Source of the DNA: Entrophospora sp. SA101
Taxonomy: Eukaryota > Glomeromycota > Glomeromycetes > Entrophosporales > Entrophosporaceae
DNA length: 64,000 nt
NCBI GenBank assembly: GCA_958430865.1
Contig: CAUDNR010004511.1
Location: 36,169 to 100,168 of the forward strand
Direction: 5' to 3'
The position numbers were made by a program, and so were the translations under genes. Numbering within the stretch: position 1 is the stretch's first letter; each line of letters starts with the position of its first letter. This document shows, in pieces, positions 19,122 to 26,557 of the stretch. Under the pieces are notes generated by a model. The model was not told where the DNA came from and ran no database searches. It was given only the letters and a program-made list of their open reading frames with translations.

Positions 19122-19316
19122 GAAGGTAGTGATGGAAATGTCGATTATTATGGAATTACTGATGAATCTTCGTGCCCACTATGCAAGTTAGATCATGATG
19201 ATGATAGTGGTATAGAAGGCAGATATGAAATTGGAGAATCGGAGATTCGATGCTCTGCATCATCTTATTATATTAAATGTGAACAACGTGGAATTGAAAT
19301 CGAGATAACAGCATGA
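19122..19316 (+). pseudogene. In-frame continuation of the 17943 ORF with zinc module
   Basis: Sixty-four sense codons follow the TGA without frame change. They contain CPLCKLDH, then a Gly/Glu stretch and YYIKC, the same C-x2-C-x3-H ... Y-x-x-(K/N)-C layout seen in the ORFs at 19455 and 10194. This part has no ATG of its own, so it is expressed only by readthrough or is dead. Confidence 0.6.
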
Positions 19317-19394
19317 GCTTTATCTTATGCTAATGCAATTGGCTAAAGTCTTTATGACCTTTCTGGGTATATTTATTTTTTTGTTAGTTATTGT

Positions 19395-19418
19395 ATTGTG
19401 AAACAATGAGCTTCGCTC
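19395..19418. repeat. Double-hairpin element DHE-5, 24 bp
   Basis: Stem ATTGT/ACAAT with loop gaa (19395-19407), then stem GAGC/GCTC with loop ttc (19408-19418). First hairpin shares its stem with DHE-1. Intergenic, just before the 19455 gene. Confidence 0.75.
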
Positions 19419-19454
19419 TAATTTAAAGAGATATGTATTATATAAAATGGAAAC

Positions 19455-20336
19455 ATGAATACACAAGAAAAGGCCAATAAAACATTAACTCCCGAATATT
19501 TGGAGTGGGAAGCTAAATTAACAGAGTTACCGAACATTTTGACGGATAAAATTCGTCTCAAGTTATATAAAAGATATAAAAATAAAACTGGTCTTGATCC
19601 TTGGATAAATTCTGAAACTTCTGAAACTCCTAAATCTCCTAAAATTGAAGGTAATTACATCTCACAGGATTACATTATCAAAATTTCCAAGTTCCCGGAA
19701 GAAAAAAATGTGATCATTGAAACTGTACATAAGCATTTTCCTTTTCTATTATATACTAATTCAAATGCATGGCACCGGGATGTATTTAAATATACCGATT
19801 CAGAAGCTAAATGTCCTGTATGTAAAGAGGTACATACAAGTCGAGGTATATGGGGCGATTGGAGCTGTCTCGGTAAAAATGATCACTATTTTCTTAATTG
19901 TCCTTTTCGTATCGATCAAAAGAAAGTTATTATTGCTGTACAGAACTTACCAGAAATTCAAATAAGGGTACCAAACAAAATTAGTAACTCACCAATTCAT
20001 CCAAACAAAACCCGCCTTTATCAATATGCTGTTGAAAATGACCTTGATCCCGAGAAATTTTCTGTCATTACTGAGGCTGAGAAAAACAGGTGGACTATGG
20101 GATGCTTCCGTGAAGACTTGGAGAGAGATATACGCTTTTACCGTGGTGGAATAGAAAGGCAGGAAGATACCAGAAAATATCGTAAATTTTTAACAGATCG
20201 GGATAGGCTGGTTGGTGAAGAGTTATTACGTCACAGTATACTAAAGAGTGGTTTAAGTACTTCATGGCTAGACGATCTGATGAAAGAATGGGAAGAAATC
20301 CATACTCAATTCGTACAAATTTTCAGCCAGGCATAG
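19455..20336 (+). CDS. Zinc-module protein with element C-terminal module
   Basis: ATG 19455, 293 residues, TAG stop. N-terminal helical region, then zinc module CPVCKEVHTSRGIWGDW ... YFLNC (about 117-155), like the one N-terminal in the OBP-like helicase. The second half has RLYQYAVENDLDPEKFSVIT-E followed by charged helices, matching the module near the C terminus of the D5-like helicase frame (ECAVKRGENPDKFITIT-E). It thus joins two modules found separately in the replication proteins of the island. Function unknown; DNA or RNA binding is plausible. It follows the coiled-coil gene on the same strand, 138 bp after its final stop. Confidence 0.65.
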   Translation: MNTQEKANKTLTPEYLEWEAKLTELPNILTDKIRLKLYKRYKNKTGLDPWINSETSETPKSPKIEGNYISQDYIIKISKFPEEKNVIIETVHKHFPFLLYTNSNAWHRDVFKYTDSEAKCPVCKEVHTSRGIWGDWSCLGKNDHYFLNCPFRIDQKKVIIAVQNLPEIQIRVPNKISNSPIHPNKTRLYQYAVENDLDPEKFSVITEAEKNRWTMGCFREDLERDIRFYRGGIERQEDTRKYRKFLTDRDRLVGEELLRHSILKSGLSTSWLDDLMKEWEEIHTQFVQIFSQA

Positions 20337-20453
20337 AAGTTTTCTACATATGTCAGGATACTAGCTCCACTACAAAGCTCGATAATTAACTTTACTCTTT
20401 ACTTTACGCTTTAGAATGGGGCGTTTCTTTTGCATATGTGTAACTTCTATTTC

Positions 20454-20844
20454 CTAACTAGATGTGGAAGAATTACCTGAATCGTTATCGGAAGAAGTAT
20501 CGGAGTCAGAAGTAAAGTTATGTACATCATTAATTATTTTATTAACAGATACTATAACCCTCCCCCCTTTCTTGGTTTTAAGATCCTTGATACGTAGGGT
20601 AGTTCTCACCCAGGCGTCCTCTGTGTCGGTCACAATTTCGGGTATGTATGTTTGGAGTTCACCATCATTATATTTTCGACCATAGAACCAATTCTCTGAT
20701 TAAATCATTGATTGCAGAAATTAAATCTGTTCTATCTATTGGACCTGCAAAGACTGGAACAAGTGGAGGTAGATCTGAATCTGAAAATTCATCATCAGAA
20801 TAATCTGGATGTTCGATTTTAATTTTTGAATCAAGTTTTTTCAT
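20454..20844 (-). pseudogene. Small acidic protein, frameshifted
   Basis: From ATG 20844 the frame reads MKKLDSKIKIEHPDYSDDEF and continues to about ISAINDLI, then runs into TAA in frame; shifting by one base near 20697 restores an open frame (NWFYGRKYNDGELQTYIPEI ...) ending in an acidic Ser/Asp-rich tail and TAG 20456-20454. The ATG overlaps the stop of the F-box ORF (TGATG). Reads as a recently broken gene or a sequencing indel. No family recognised. Confidence 0.5.
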
Positions 20845-21470
20845 CACTCCTTCGCTAATCCCATTACATCTTCCAAACTAAGATATTTCAAATTAGTACA
20901 GTTGCGGGCTATTTCCTCGATAGTTTCATTACCAATCGAACAATTACCAAGCTCAAGATGTCTAAGTTTTGGACAAGAACGCGCTATTTCAGTGATACAT
21001 CGATTAGTAAGGCATATACGTGAATTAAGACTCAGGTGTAATAGCTTTGGGCAATACCTCGCAATTTCTATAATTGGTATGTTAGAGAAACCCTTACTTT
21101 TATCAAGAATAAGAGTGCGTATACCTGGACACGAGCGTAGAATCGTACTAATCAATACATCTGAGATTTTTAAACCTTCTAATCTGAGATATATCATCTT
21201 GGCGCAATAGAGTGGCTTTATTTTTCTACATATAACTCTTTCAAAGTTTATCAATTGCCGAGTAAGAACTCGAGGCATCTTACGACCATGCCGACCTCTC
21301 TGATAATCTTTTTCTGTAAAAAACTCAATGCGACGCCATAGAATAGGAGCACCGCAGTGATACCAAAAGTGGTTGACGAATAAAGCGGGATAGAGGGATT
21401 GATTGATTTCTAAAAAATATAAGATCTGTTCTAGTAATTCTGGTAAATCAAAAATATTTAGTCGTGTCAT
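20844..21470 (-). CDS. F-box/leucine-rich-repeat protein, short
   Basis: ATG 21470, 208 residues, TGA. The start (NIFDLPELLEQILYFL) is an F-box-like helix region, followed by VNHFWYHCGAPILWRRIEFF, the usual second F-box half (W-x-x-x-APxLWR). From about residue 105 there are leucine-rich repeats with the CPKLxxLxLxxC / IxEIARxCPxLxxL cadence of AMN1/Fbxl proteins, four visible. F-box proteins recruit substrates to SCF ubiquitin ligases. The protein stops after few repeats, shorter than most of its kind, so it may be truncated. Host multigene family member caught in or next to the element. Confidence 0.7.
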   Translation of the reverse strand: MTRLNIFDLPELLEQILYFLEINQSLYPALFVNHFWYHCGAPILWRRIEFFTEKDYQRGRHGRKMPRVLTRQLINFERVICRKIKPLYCAKMIYLRLEGLKISDVLISTILRSCPGIRTLILDKSKGFSNIPIIEIARYCPKLLHLSLNSRICLTNRCITEIARSCPKLRHLELGNCSIGNETIEEIARNCTNLKYLSLEDVMGLAKE

Positions 21471-21738
21471 ACTCAAGTAATATATATATCTTTAATCAGA
21501 AAACAACTAATGTTCGGATAATTAATTTTAGGCTGATATACTATGCATTTTCCGGATATTCTCAAACTCATTCAGCTTTTCTACCAGATTATCTGATGAC
21601 AGGACTAGACGAAGTATCAGAGTTAGTATCCGATTCCAATTCTATGATGCAACAGTTGACCTTATTTTTCTTGCTCTTATTTTGATGTAAGCGAGAATTA
21701 GAAGGATATGACTCATTATCCTTTAGCCGTACCAACTC

Positions 21739-22512
21739 TTATATCTTTACACACCTCAGTTCATTCTCAATATTGGAAAGTCTTTTAAAAATCCCATAAT
21801 ATATATCATCTTCTATAGAATGAATCGACTTCCAAATATTATTGAGGTGCGTTTTAATTGAAAGGTTTCCACACCCATCACCTAAATCTACTTTAGGATA
21901 TTTCTTAATCTTGCTAGCTCCGCTATTTTTGGAAACATCATCATTTAATCTTCCGGGTGTTGGAGATACAGGAGATATGTTGCTGTGATACCTCTTCCGT
22001 TGCTTATTATCCTTGCTTCTGAGAGATAATTTCTTGAACATATCCACAAGTTCATCCAGAGTTATATCGGACTCAGGTGAGTTATTTTTAGTGGAGTTGG
22101 CTTTGTTAAAATCTTCATCGGTTAATGGGATACTCATACCATCTATTACAATTTTAGCACGGTGTTCACAGGTTTTAGAAGAAAATTCGAAGCTTATTTT
22201 TGCTTCACGCACCCATAACCAATCTTGTCCTAACACTAGATCGAATGATGGATTTTTGCGAATTTGAAAGTCTATTACTTCAGTACCATCTAAGCTTTGC
22301 CACTTTCCGTTATACTGAAATTGCAAATCTAAGCATTTTATTTCACCTATTGCATCTTTATAGATTTTTTCAGCACCAACAGATACAAACCCTATACCAT
22401 ATTCTTCACCAAGGCTGTCGAATAACTTCTTGCTAATAGTATTAAACTTTGAGGATGTATTAATTAATGCTTTAACTGGAATTTTCCCTTCTACAAGACA
22501 ATTCACAAACAT
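21739..22512 (-). CDS. Retropepsin-fold protein lacking the catalytic Asp
   Basis: ATG 22512, 257 residues, TAA. Residues 1-125 align with the protease at 16933-17346 (MFVNC start; VLGQDWLWVREAKISF), but the DTGA site is NTSS (ALINTSSKFN). The active-site Asp is thus Asn, and the protein is probably not a peptidase; it may be a dimerisation or binding domain, like other catalytically dead retropepsin folds. A Ser/Lys-rich linker and a C-terminal helix with NIWKSIHSIEDDIYYGIFKR follow. A TAGC-TCC-GCTA hairpin (21915-21925) lies in the coding part. Confidence 0.65.
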   Translation of the reverse strand: MFVNCLVEGKIPVKALINTSSKFNTISKKLFDSLGEEYGIGFVSVGAEKIYKDAIGEIKCLDLQFQYNGKWQSLDGTEVIDFQIRKNPSFDLVLGQDWLWVREAKISFEFSSKTCEHRAKIVIDGMSIPLTDEDFNKANSTKNNSPESDITLDELVDMFKKLSLRSKDNKQRKRYHSNISPVSPTPGRLNDDVSKNSGASKIKKYPKVDLGDGCGNLSIKTHLNNIWKSIHSIEDDIYYGIFKRLSNIENELRCVKI

Positions 22513-22600
22513 TGGTAAAATATTATTTAATGATGTATATTATAACCAAAAAATAATTATTATTTATTCTGAATTTTATCATGTATTAATAAATAATATT

Positions 22601-22777
22601 ATGGCATCAACAACGACTAAAGCTACTATTGATTCAGACACTAACTGGTCAACTATAACTGAAGAAATTATAAACTCGATAGCAAACCCGGATATTTCTC
22701 AAAGAAACCGTACACCATGTAAGGCTAAAAGAAAAAAGTTAATTTTAAATGATACCGCATCTGAGTCCTCATCCTGA
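22601..22777 (+). CDS. Small Ser/Thr-rich ORF, in-frame TGA near its end
   Basis: ATG 22601, 58 residues to TGA 22775-22777. Composition: Thr/Ser-rich start, basic CKAKRKKLIL and an acidic Ser tail (SESSS). After the TGA the same frame reads SSSGSDSESV then TAA, clearly continuing the acidic Ser tail. It is convergent with the recombinase gene. Divergent from the 22512 gene. Could be a truncated partner of the small acidic gene at 20454-20844. Weak evidence. Confidence 0.4.
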   Translation: MASTTTKATIDSDTNWSTITEEIINSIANPDISQRNRTPCKAKRKKLILNDTASESSS

Positions 22778-22858
22778 TCTTCATCTGGGTCCGACTCTGA
22801 ATCCGTCTAATGGTGATAAAGATTTTACTGTGATTGTGGCAAAAGTAAAGAAGCGTAA

Positions 22859-24142
22859 TTAGTTATCATCATCATAAAGGTGGAATGGTCTTGCCTGCTC
22901 CGGAGTCTGCCCTTTTTTCCGATAATTTACTACAACATAATTTTGCACAGGTGAAGTATGGTTGTCGGGGTTATGGCGTAGACATTCTCCAGCAATGGTA
23001 TAAGCATGAGCTATATTCTCGGCCTCATGTACTACGACACCATAAACAGCACCTATTTTTCGTAAGTATTTGGGAACTAAATTATAATCTTTTAAGAATC
23101 TATTGAACCATTTAACTCCTGGCTTACCTGGATCACCCATTCGTCCAGATGATATAGTGCTCTGAATCCAAGTGAGTAGTTCTTTGGCTCGTTCTTGATT
23201 CTTTTCCATAGATCTAAATTTTCTAGGAATATCTGGCTGACCCCGATTCTTTGCATATCCTGTTACTCCAGCATCTGTAATACGTAAAGTTGTAAGTTCA
23301 GCAGGGCGGATACAAAGCATCACCATAACATCAGCAAGAGCCTTACAATCAGGTAAAGTTTTAACATTATACGCATCTAATCTTTCTTTGACTGATTCTA
23401 ATGTAAATTCATCTGGATAATCAATTGTTTTAGCCTTTTTCCGATTGTCCATTTGGATTTTGTTAGCATCTTCTGTAATATCTGGGAATTTCGTGGCCTC
23501 AATTATATCAAATGATGCACCAAGCTTTTTTAATTCTCTTCTAAGCCATGAAAGACGTGATGAACCAGCATTGGCATTTTTTGCTGATAGGGCTAAGGCA
23601 TAAGCTTCAGCTCTTATATCCCTAATACTAAGCTTATCTCGTAAAAACCGATGTGCCATCTCTCCAATAGTTTCTTGTAAGACCTGATCTTTCGAAGAAT
23701 GGAGACTTTGTCTCTTAGAAATAACAATGTTTACTGTAGAACAGGGCACGTTCTCCTTGGTCTTATTTTCGTTTTCCTGGGCAGAGAATAAGGCTTCCAC
23801 TTGATCCTCACTAAACCCATATCTATTTTGCAAGATTCGTTTTGCTTTCTCTCTGACAATCTCTTCTTCCAAACTTTTTGGAGGCTTGGTTATGGCTATT
23901 CTACAATCACCTTCGACAATATTTATGTTTTTGGTTTTACCAGCTCTCTGATTAGGTATCAATATACTTACCTGCTCATTGCTAAATTTGAATCCTTCCC
24001 GAAGGCGTCTGCGCGCCTGATTTCTTTTTCTATCATCTGTAAGATTCTCGAGAAACTCAGAGGTACATTGACTAAGTTCAGATAGACTTGTCTTGGAGCT
24101 GAGATTATATTTTTCTACGATTTTAGTTGCGATGGCTGACAT
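22859..24142 (-). CDS. Tyrosine recombinase-like protein
   Basis: ATG 24142, 427 residues, TAA. N-terminal half helical and basic, with two similar segments (RRRLREGFKFSNEQVSILI at 44-62; AKRILQNRYGFSEDQVEALF at 100-119). C-terminal half has the YR signature: MLCIRPAELTTLRI (Arg I, R279), a beta-hairpin Lys candidate GYAKNRG (K298), YLRKIGAVY (Arg II, R361), CLRH / DNHT (H390, H395) and NYVVVNY (Y402 or Y407 as nucleophile). The His normally three residues before Arg II is Lys here (K358). Such enzymes cut and rejoin DNA through a Tyr-DNA intermediate in Crypton, Starship and other elements. I could not place it in a subfamily. Likely the integrase of the island. Confidence 0.7.
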   Translation of the reverse strand: MSAIATKIVEKYNLSSKTSLSELSQCTSEFLENLTDDRKRNQARRRLREGFKFSNEQVSILIPNQRAGKTKNINIVEGDCRIAITKPPKSLEEEIVREKAKRILQNRYGFSEDQVEALFSAQENENKTKENVPCSTVNIVISKRQSLHSSKDQVLQETIGEMAHRFLRDKLSIRDIRAEAYALALSAKNANAGSSRLSWLRRELKKLGASFDIIEATKFPDITEDANKIQMDNRKKAKTIDYPDEFTLESVKERLDAYNVKTLPDCKALADVMVMLCIRPAELTTLRITDAGVTGYAKNRGQPDIPRKFRSMEKNQERAKELLTWIQSTISSGRMGDPGKPGVKWFNRFLKDYNLVPKYLRKIGAVYGVVVHEAENIAHAYTIAGECLRHNPDNHTSPVQNYVVVNYRKKGQTPEQARPFHLYDDDN

Positions 24143-24296
24143 GGTTGAATGTTTTAATAGGTCAAGTAGTTTATGAATAATTCTTTAGGTTATATACACT
24201 ATAAAAAATATTTTTTCAAATCGAAATTAATTATCCCAGGTCAGTATATATACCCAAAAATTGAATGGGTGGCGATTAATGTAATTCTATCGAGAA

Positions 24297-24512
24297 ATGG
24301 ATGCAGATAAAACACGATATCGATCAGACACGAAGTGTCATTTCTCCCGAAATAAAGCCTTGGAATCCGTAGCTTTACGTAATAAAATCACTAAAAATAT
24401 CAATGGGATCAAAGAGGATATAGCATTACTTAAAGAGGTTTTGGAAAAAATAATCAATATATGTCAGGTATACGATACACATCAATGCCTTGGAACTGAT
24501 CTGTCGATTTGA
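24297..24512 (+). CDS. 71-aa hypothetical protein
   Basis: ATG 24297 to TGA. Basic N terminus with MDADKTRYRSDTKC, then amphipathic helix DIALLKEVLEKIINIC likely to form a coiled coil. Its second half is repeated, degraded, at 7798-7925, next to the equivalent hairpin in front of the first cassette. Function unknown. Confidence 0.45.
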   Translation: MDADKTRYRSDTKCHFSRNKALESVALRNKITKNINGIKEDIALLKEVLEKIINICQVYDTHQCLGTDLSI

Positions 24513-24547
24513 AATCTTACTAACATATAGAATACAACAAAAAAAAA

Positions 24548-24577
24548 TATAGCTTCGGAGTTGCGATCCAGGCTATA
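24548..24577. terminator. Conserved hairpin between convergent genes (copy 2)
   Basis: Stem TATAGC/GCTATA, T-G and T-A pairs, bulged C, then GGA/TCC, loop of 7 nt. Same design as 7947-7978 with compensatory stem changes. Lies between the rightward 24297 ORF and the leftward 24613 gene. Confidence 0.5.
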
Positions 24578-24612
24578 GTAATATCATTTGGTTTTATCGT
24601 TTTATTTTTTTT

Positions 24613-24906
24613 TTACAATGCTTGGAATAGTTTCCAGTATGTTTCTATACTTATGGACCATTTTTTGTAAATATCAGGTCTGTTTTCCATTATTTCAATC
24701 GGTGGTACCATAGCTGGATAGGACAGAGCATTCATGAATCTAATTTGCTCAGGATAGTAATAATCCATAGCATCTGGAAGCTGTAAAAACTCTGACAAAT
24801 CTTTTACGTACCTAAATCCATTGCGCATTAGTCTGCGGAATGTTGACCCGTTGTGATCAATCTCTCTCTTGGTTAATAAGTTGACTATTTTCTGGGATGT
24901 TTCCAT
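24613..24906 (-). CDS. 97-aa relative of the 2-cysteine-adaptor-like protein
   Basis: ATG 24906 to TAA. Residues about 12-33 (TKREIDHNGSTFRRLMRNGF) align with RMIAINGPAYNQLLRDEY of the 180-aa protein at 8006-8548: same R-x-I-x-x-N-G-x-x-(Y/F)-x-x-L spacing. It sits at the same place relative to cassette 2, with the 40-bp motif 35 bp upstream. No adaptor cysteines. Function unknown. Confidence 0.5.
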   Translation of the reverse strand: METSQKIVNLLTKREIDHNGSTFRRLMRNGFRYVKDLSEFLQLPDAMDYYYPEQIRFMNALSYPAMVPPIEIMENRPDIYKKWSISIETYWKLFQAL

Positions 24907-24940
24907 TGGGTATGCGGTATATGTAGTACCAATATATATT

Positions 24941-24980
24941 CGATTATATTATTACAAAATAGTTTGGAAAAGTTTAAATT
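24941..24980 (-). promoter_or_regulatory. 40-bp shared upstream motif (copy 2a)
   Basis: Same motif as 8575-8614 with a C-A-A-T to A-A-A-T change before the core; 35 bp 5' of the ATG at 24906. Confidence 0.6.
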
Positions 24981-25147
24981 GATTTTCTTTATCTCTCAGA
25001 AAAAAGATATATATGTTCCAGTGTATGCTGTCTACTTTCTGACTTCGAATAGACTATGTGAAGGCGGGATTTAAATTAGTTTTATATTAAATATATTCAC
25101 ATAAAAAGTGAAACGGGTTTTATACGTTATACATTAAAACACTTTGA

Positions 25148-25444
25148 ATGGAGCGTTTAACCGATCAATACGTTAAAAGAGATAGTTCGAGACGTTTTAC
25201 CTGTCCATATATTAAAAGAGATGGTTCGATTTGCAGAAAAAGTTGCTGGCAACCTGAAGGGTGTTCGTTGCACTGGAAATTATATGAAAAAAATGTGGCA
25301 AAAAATTTAGCAAAAATTCCTTGTGGTATCTGCGGAAAAGGAAACAATTCCGGGACGGGATACTGTCCTAAGCATGCGAAGAGGGTTTATTTTCGAAATT
25401 GGTATGAGAGACAAAAGGCGCAGAGGATAGAAGCTGATGCGTAA
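25148..25444 (+). CDS. Small Cys-rich zinc-binding protein, 98 aa (copy 2)
   Basis: Protein identical to that at 8782-9078, with two synonymous differences near GNNSGTGYC. Ligand pattern C...C-x4-C-x2-H, PCGICGKG, YCPKH. Synonymous-only change between copies hints at constraint on the protein, although two changes are few. Confidence 0.7.
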   Translation: MERLTDQYVKRDSSRRFTCPYIKRDGSICRKSCWQPEGCSLHWKLYEKNVAKNLAKIPCGICGKGNNSGTGYCPKHAKRVYFRNWYERQKAQRIEADA

Positions 25445-25606
25445 TTATACTCACTTTTGCCGAAGGTAGTCACTATATAACTATAGATATCAATTTTAAG
25501 CGACACAAAAATGGTCTTCGTAATGGATTTTTTTTTTACAAGTATCAATTTTAAGCGTCACAAAAACCCCCTTTGTAAAATATACCACGGACTCTAAATA
25601 CATATT

Positions 25607-26533
25607 TTAAACGATATCGAATAAGTCCTGAGTATTTTGTGAGATAGAATTAGGAGGTGGTTCTAATTCATCAGGTGAGAGTTTACTATACCCGTATCGT
25701 ATATCTTCTCCATTCTCGTAAAAAGGTCCTTCATTCGTTTGGTATGGTGGTAATTTTGGGGCGTGTACACTATTGAATGATCCAACTAGATGATAATGGA
25801 TATTTTTTTTATTACTTGCTTTAAGTTTTATTCCATAAGTTGTTGAAAGTGCTGAATTTAATAAACCAAGTTTTGCCTTATCAGATTTTAAACCAGACTT
25901 TTTAGCGCGCCAGGATGAATCTGTATTATCAAAAACTCGAGCCATTTTTGGTACTAAATTTTGGAGGTATTGTATCGATTCTGATGAGTTTAAGCATGCT
26001 CTAACCTCATCTACTTTGTAATTATTTCTATCATCAATATCTTTAACTGGTGTACAAGTCTTTAGTAATTCCAGACAAATTCGATGTTTTTCAGCTTGGG
26101 TAACGGTTATGAGTCTATCATTCCTATAATCTTCACGGACAATAGCCTCAACTGCTGTCCCATTATCAGTACCTGCATCTCGTAGTTTCCGGAGATTTCT
26201 AAACCATTTCATTTCATCGTATCTACCATAATCTGCGATAAATTCCTCTGTTAAAGATTCAGATGGTAATCCGTAACATTCTGCTATATGGAACCGCTTT
26301 AAAGCTCGCATCTCTTCTAAAGTTTTTTTTGGTTTATTTTCTAGAACCTCGGCTGTTTCGTGATTAATAATATTAGCATTTGCAATTTCTTTTTCTTCCT
26401 TCGCCTTACAAACTATAGAATGTACATCCACTTTATTTTTTAATGAATTTAGTTTTTCTTCTACATCTTTAGGTAATGGTACTGAGTCTAGTATATCGAT
26501 CAACATTCCTGCCTTTCGGAGGAAATCAACCAT
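25607..26533 (-). CDS. C-terminal ORF of the OBP-like helicase, in frame after TGA (copy 2)
   Basis: Same 308-residue protein as 9243-10169; the TGA separating it from the helicase frame is kept at 26560-26558. Since the copies are almost identical, this is not independent evidence for the stop being functional. Confidence 0.65.
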   Translation of the reverse strand: MVDFLRKAGMLIDILDSVPLPKDVEEKLNSLKNKVDVHSIVCKAKEEKEIANANIINHETAEVLENKPKKTLEEMRALKRFHIAECYGLPSESLTEEFIADYGRYDEMKWFRNLRKLRDAGTDNGTAVEAIVREDYRNDRLITVTQAEKHRICLELLKTCTPVKDIDDRNNYKVDEVRACLNSSESIQYLQNLVPKMARVFDNTDSSWRAKKSGLKSDKAKLGLLNSALSTTYGIKLKASNKKNIHYHLVGSFNSVHAPKLPPYQTNEGPFYENGEDIRYGYSKLSPDELEPPPNSISQNTQDLFDIV

Positions 26534-26557
26534 TCTCCATCCAAACAGATGGCGGGA

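Noticed and set aside
16933..22512. An LTR retrotransposon around the protease genes
   Set aside because: No reverse transcriptase, RNase H, integrase or long direct repeats nearby; the proteases stand alone.
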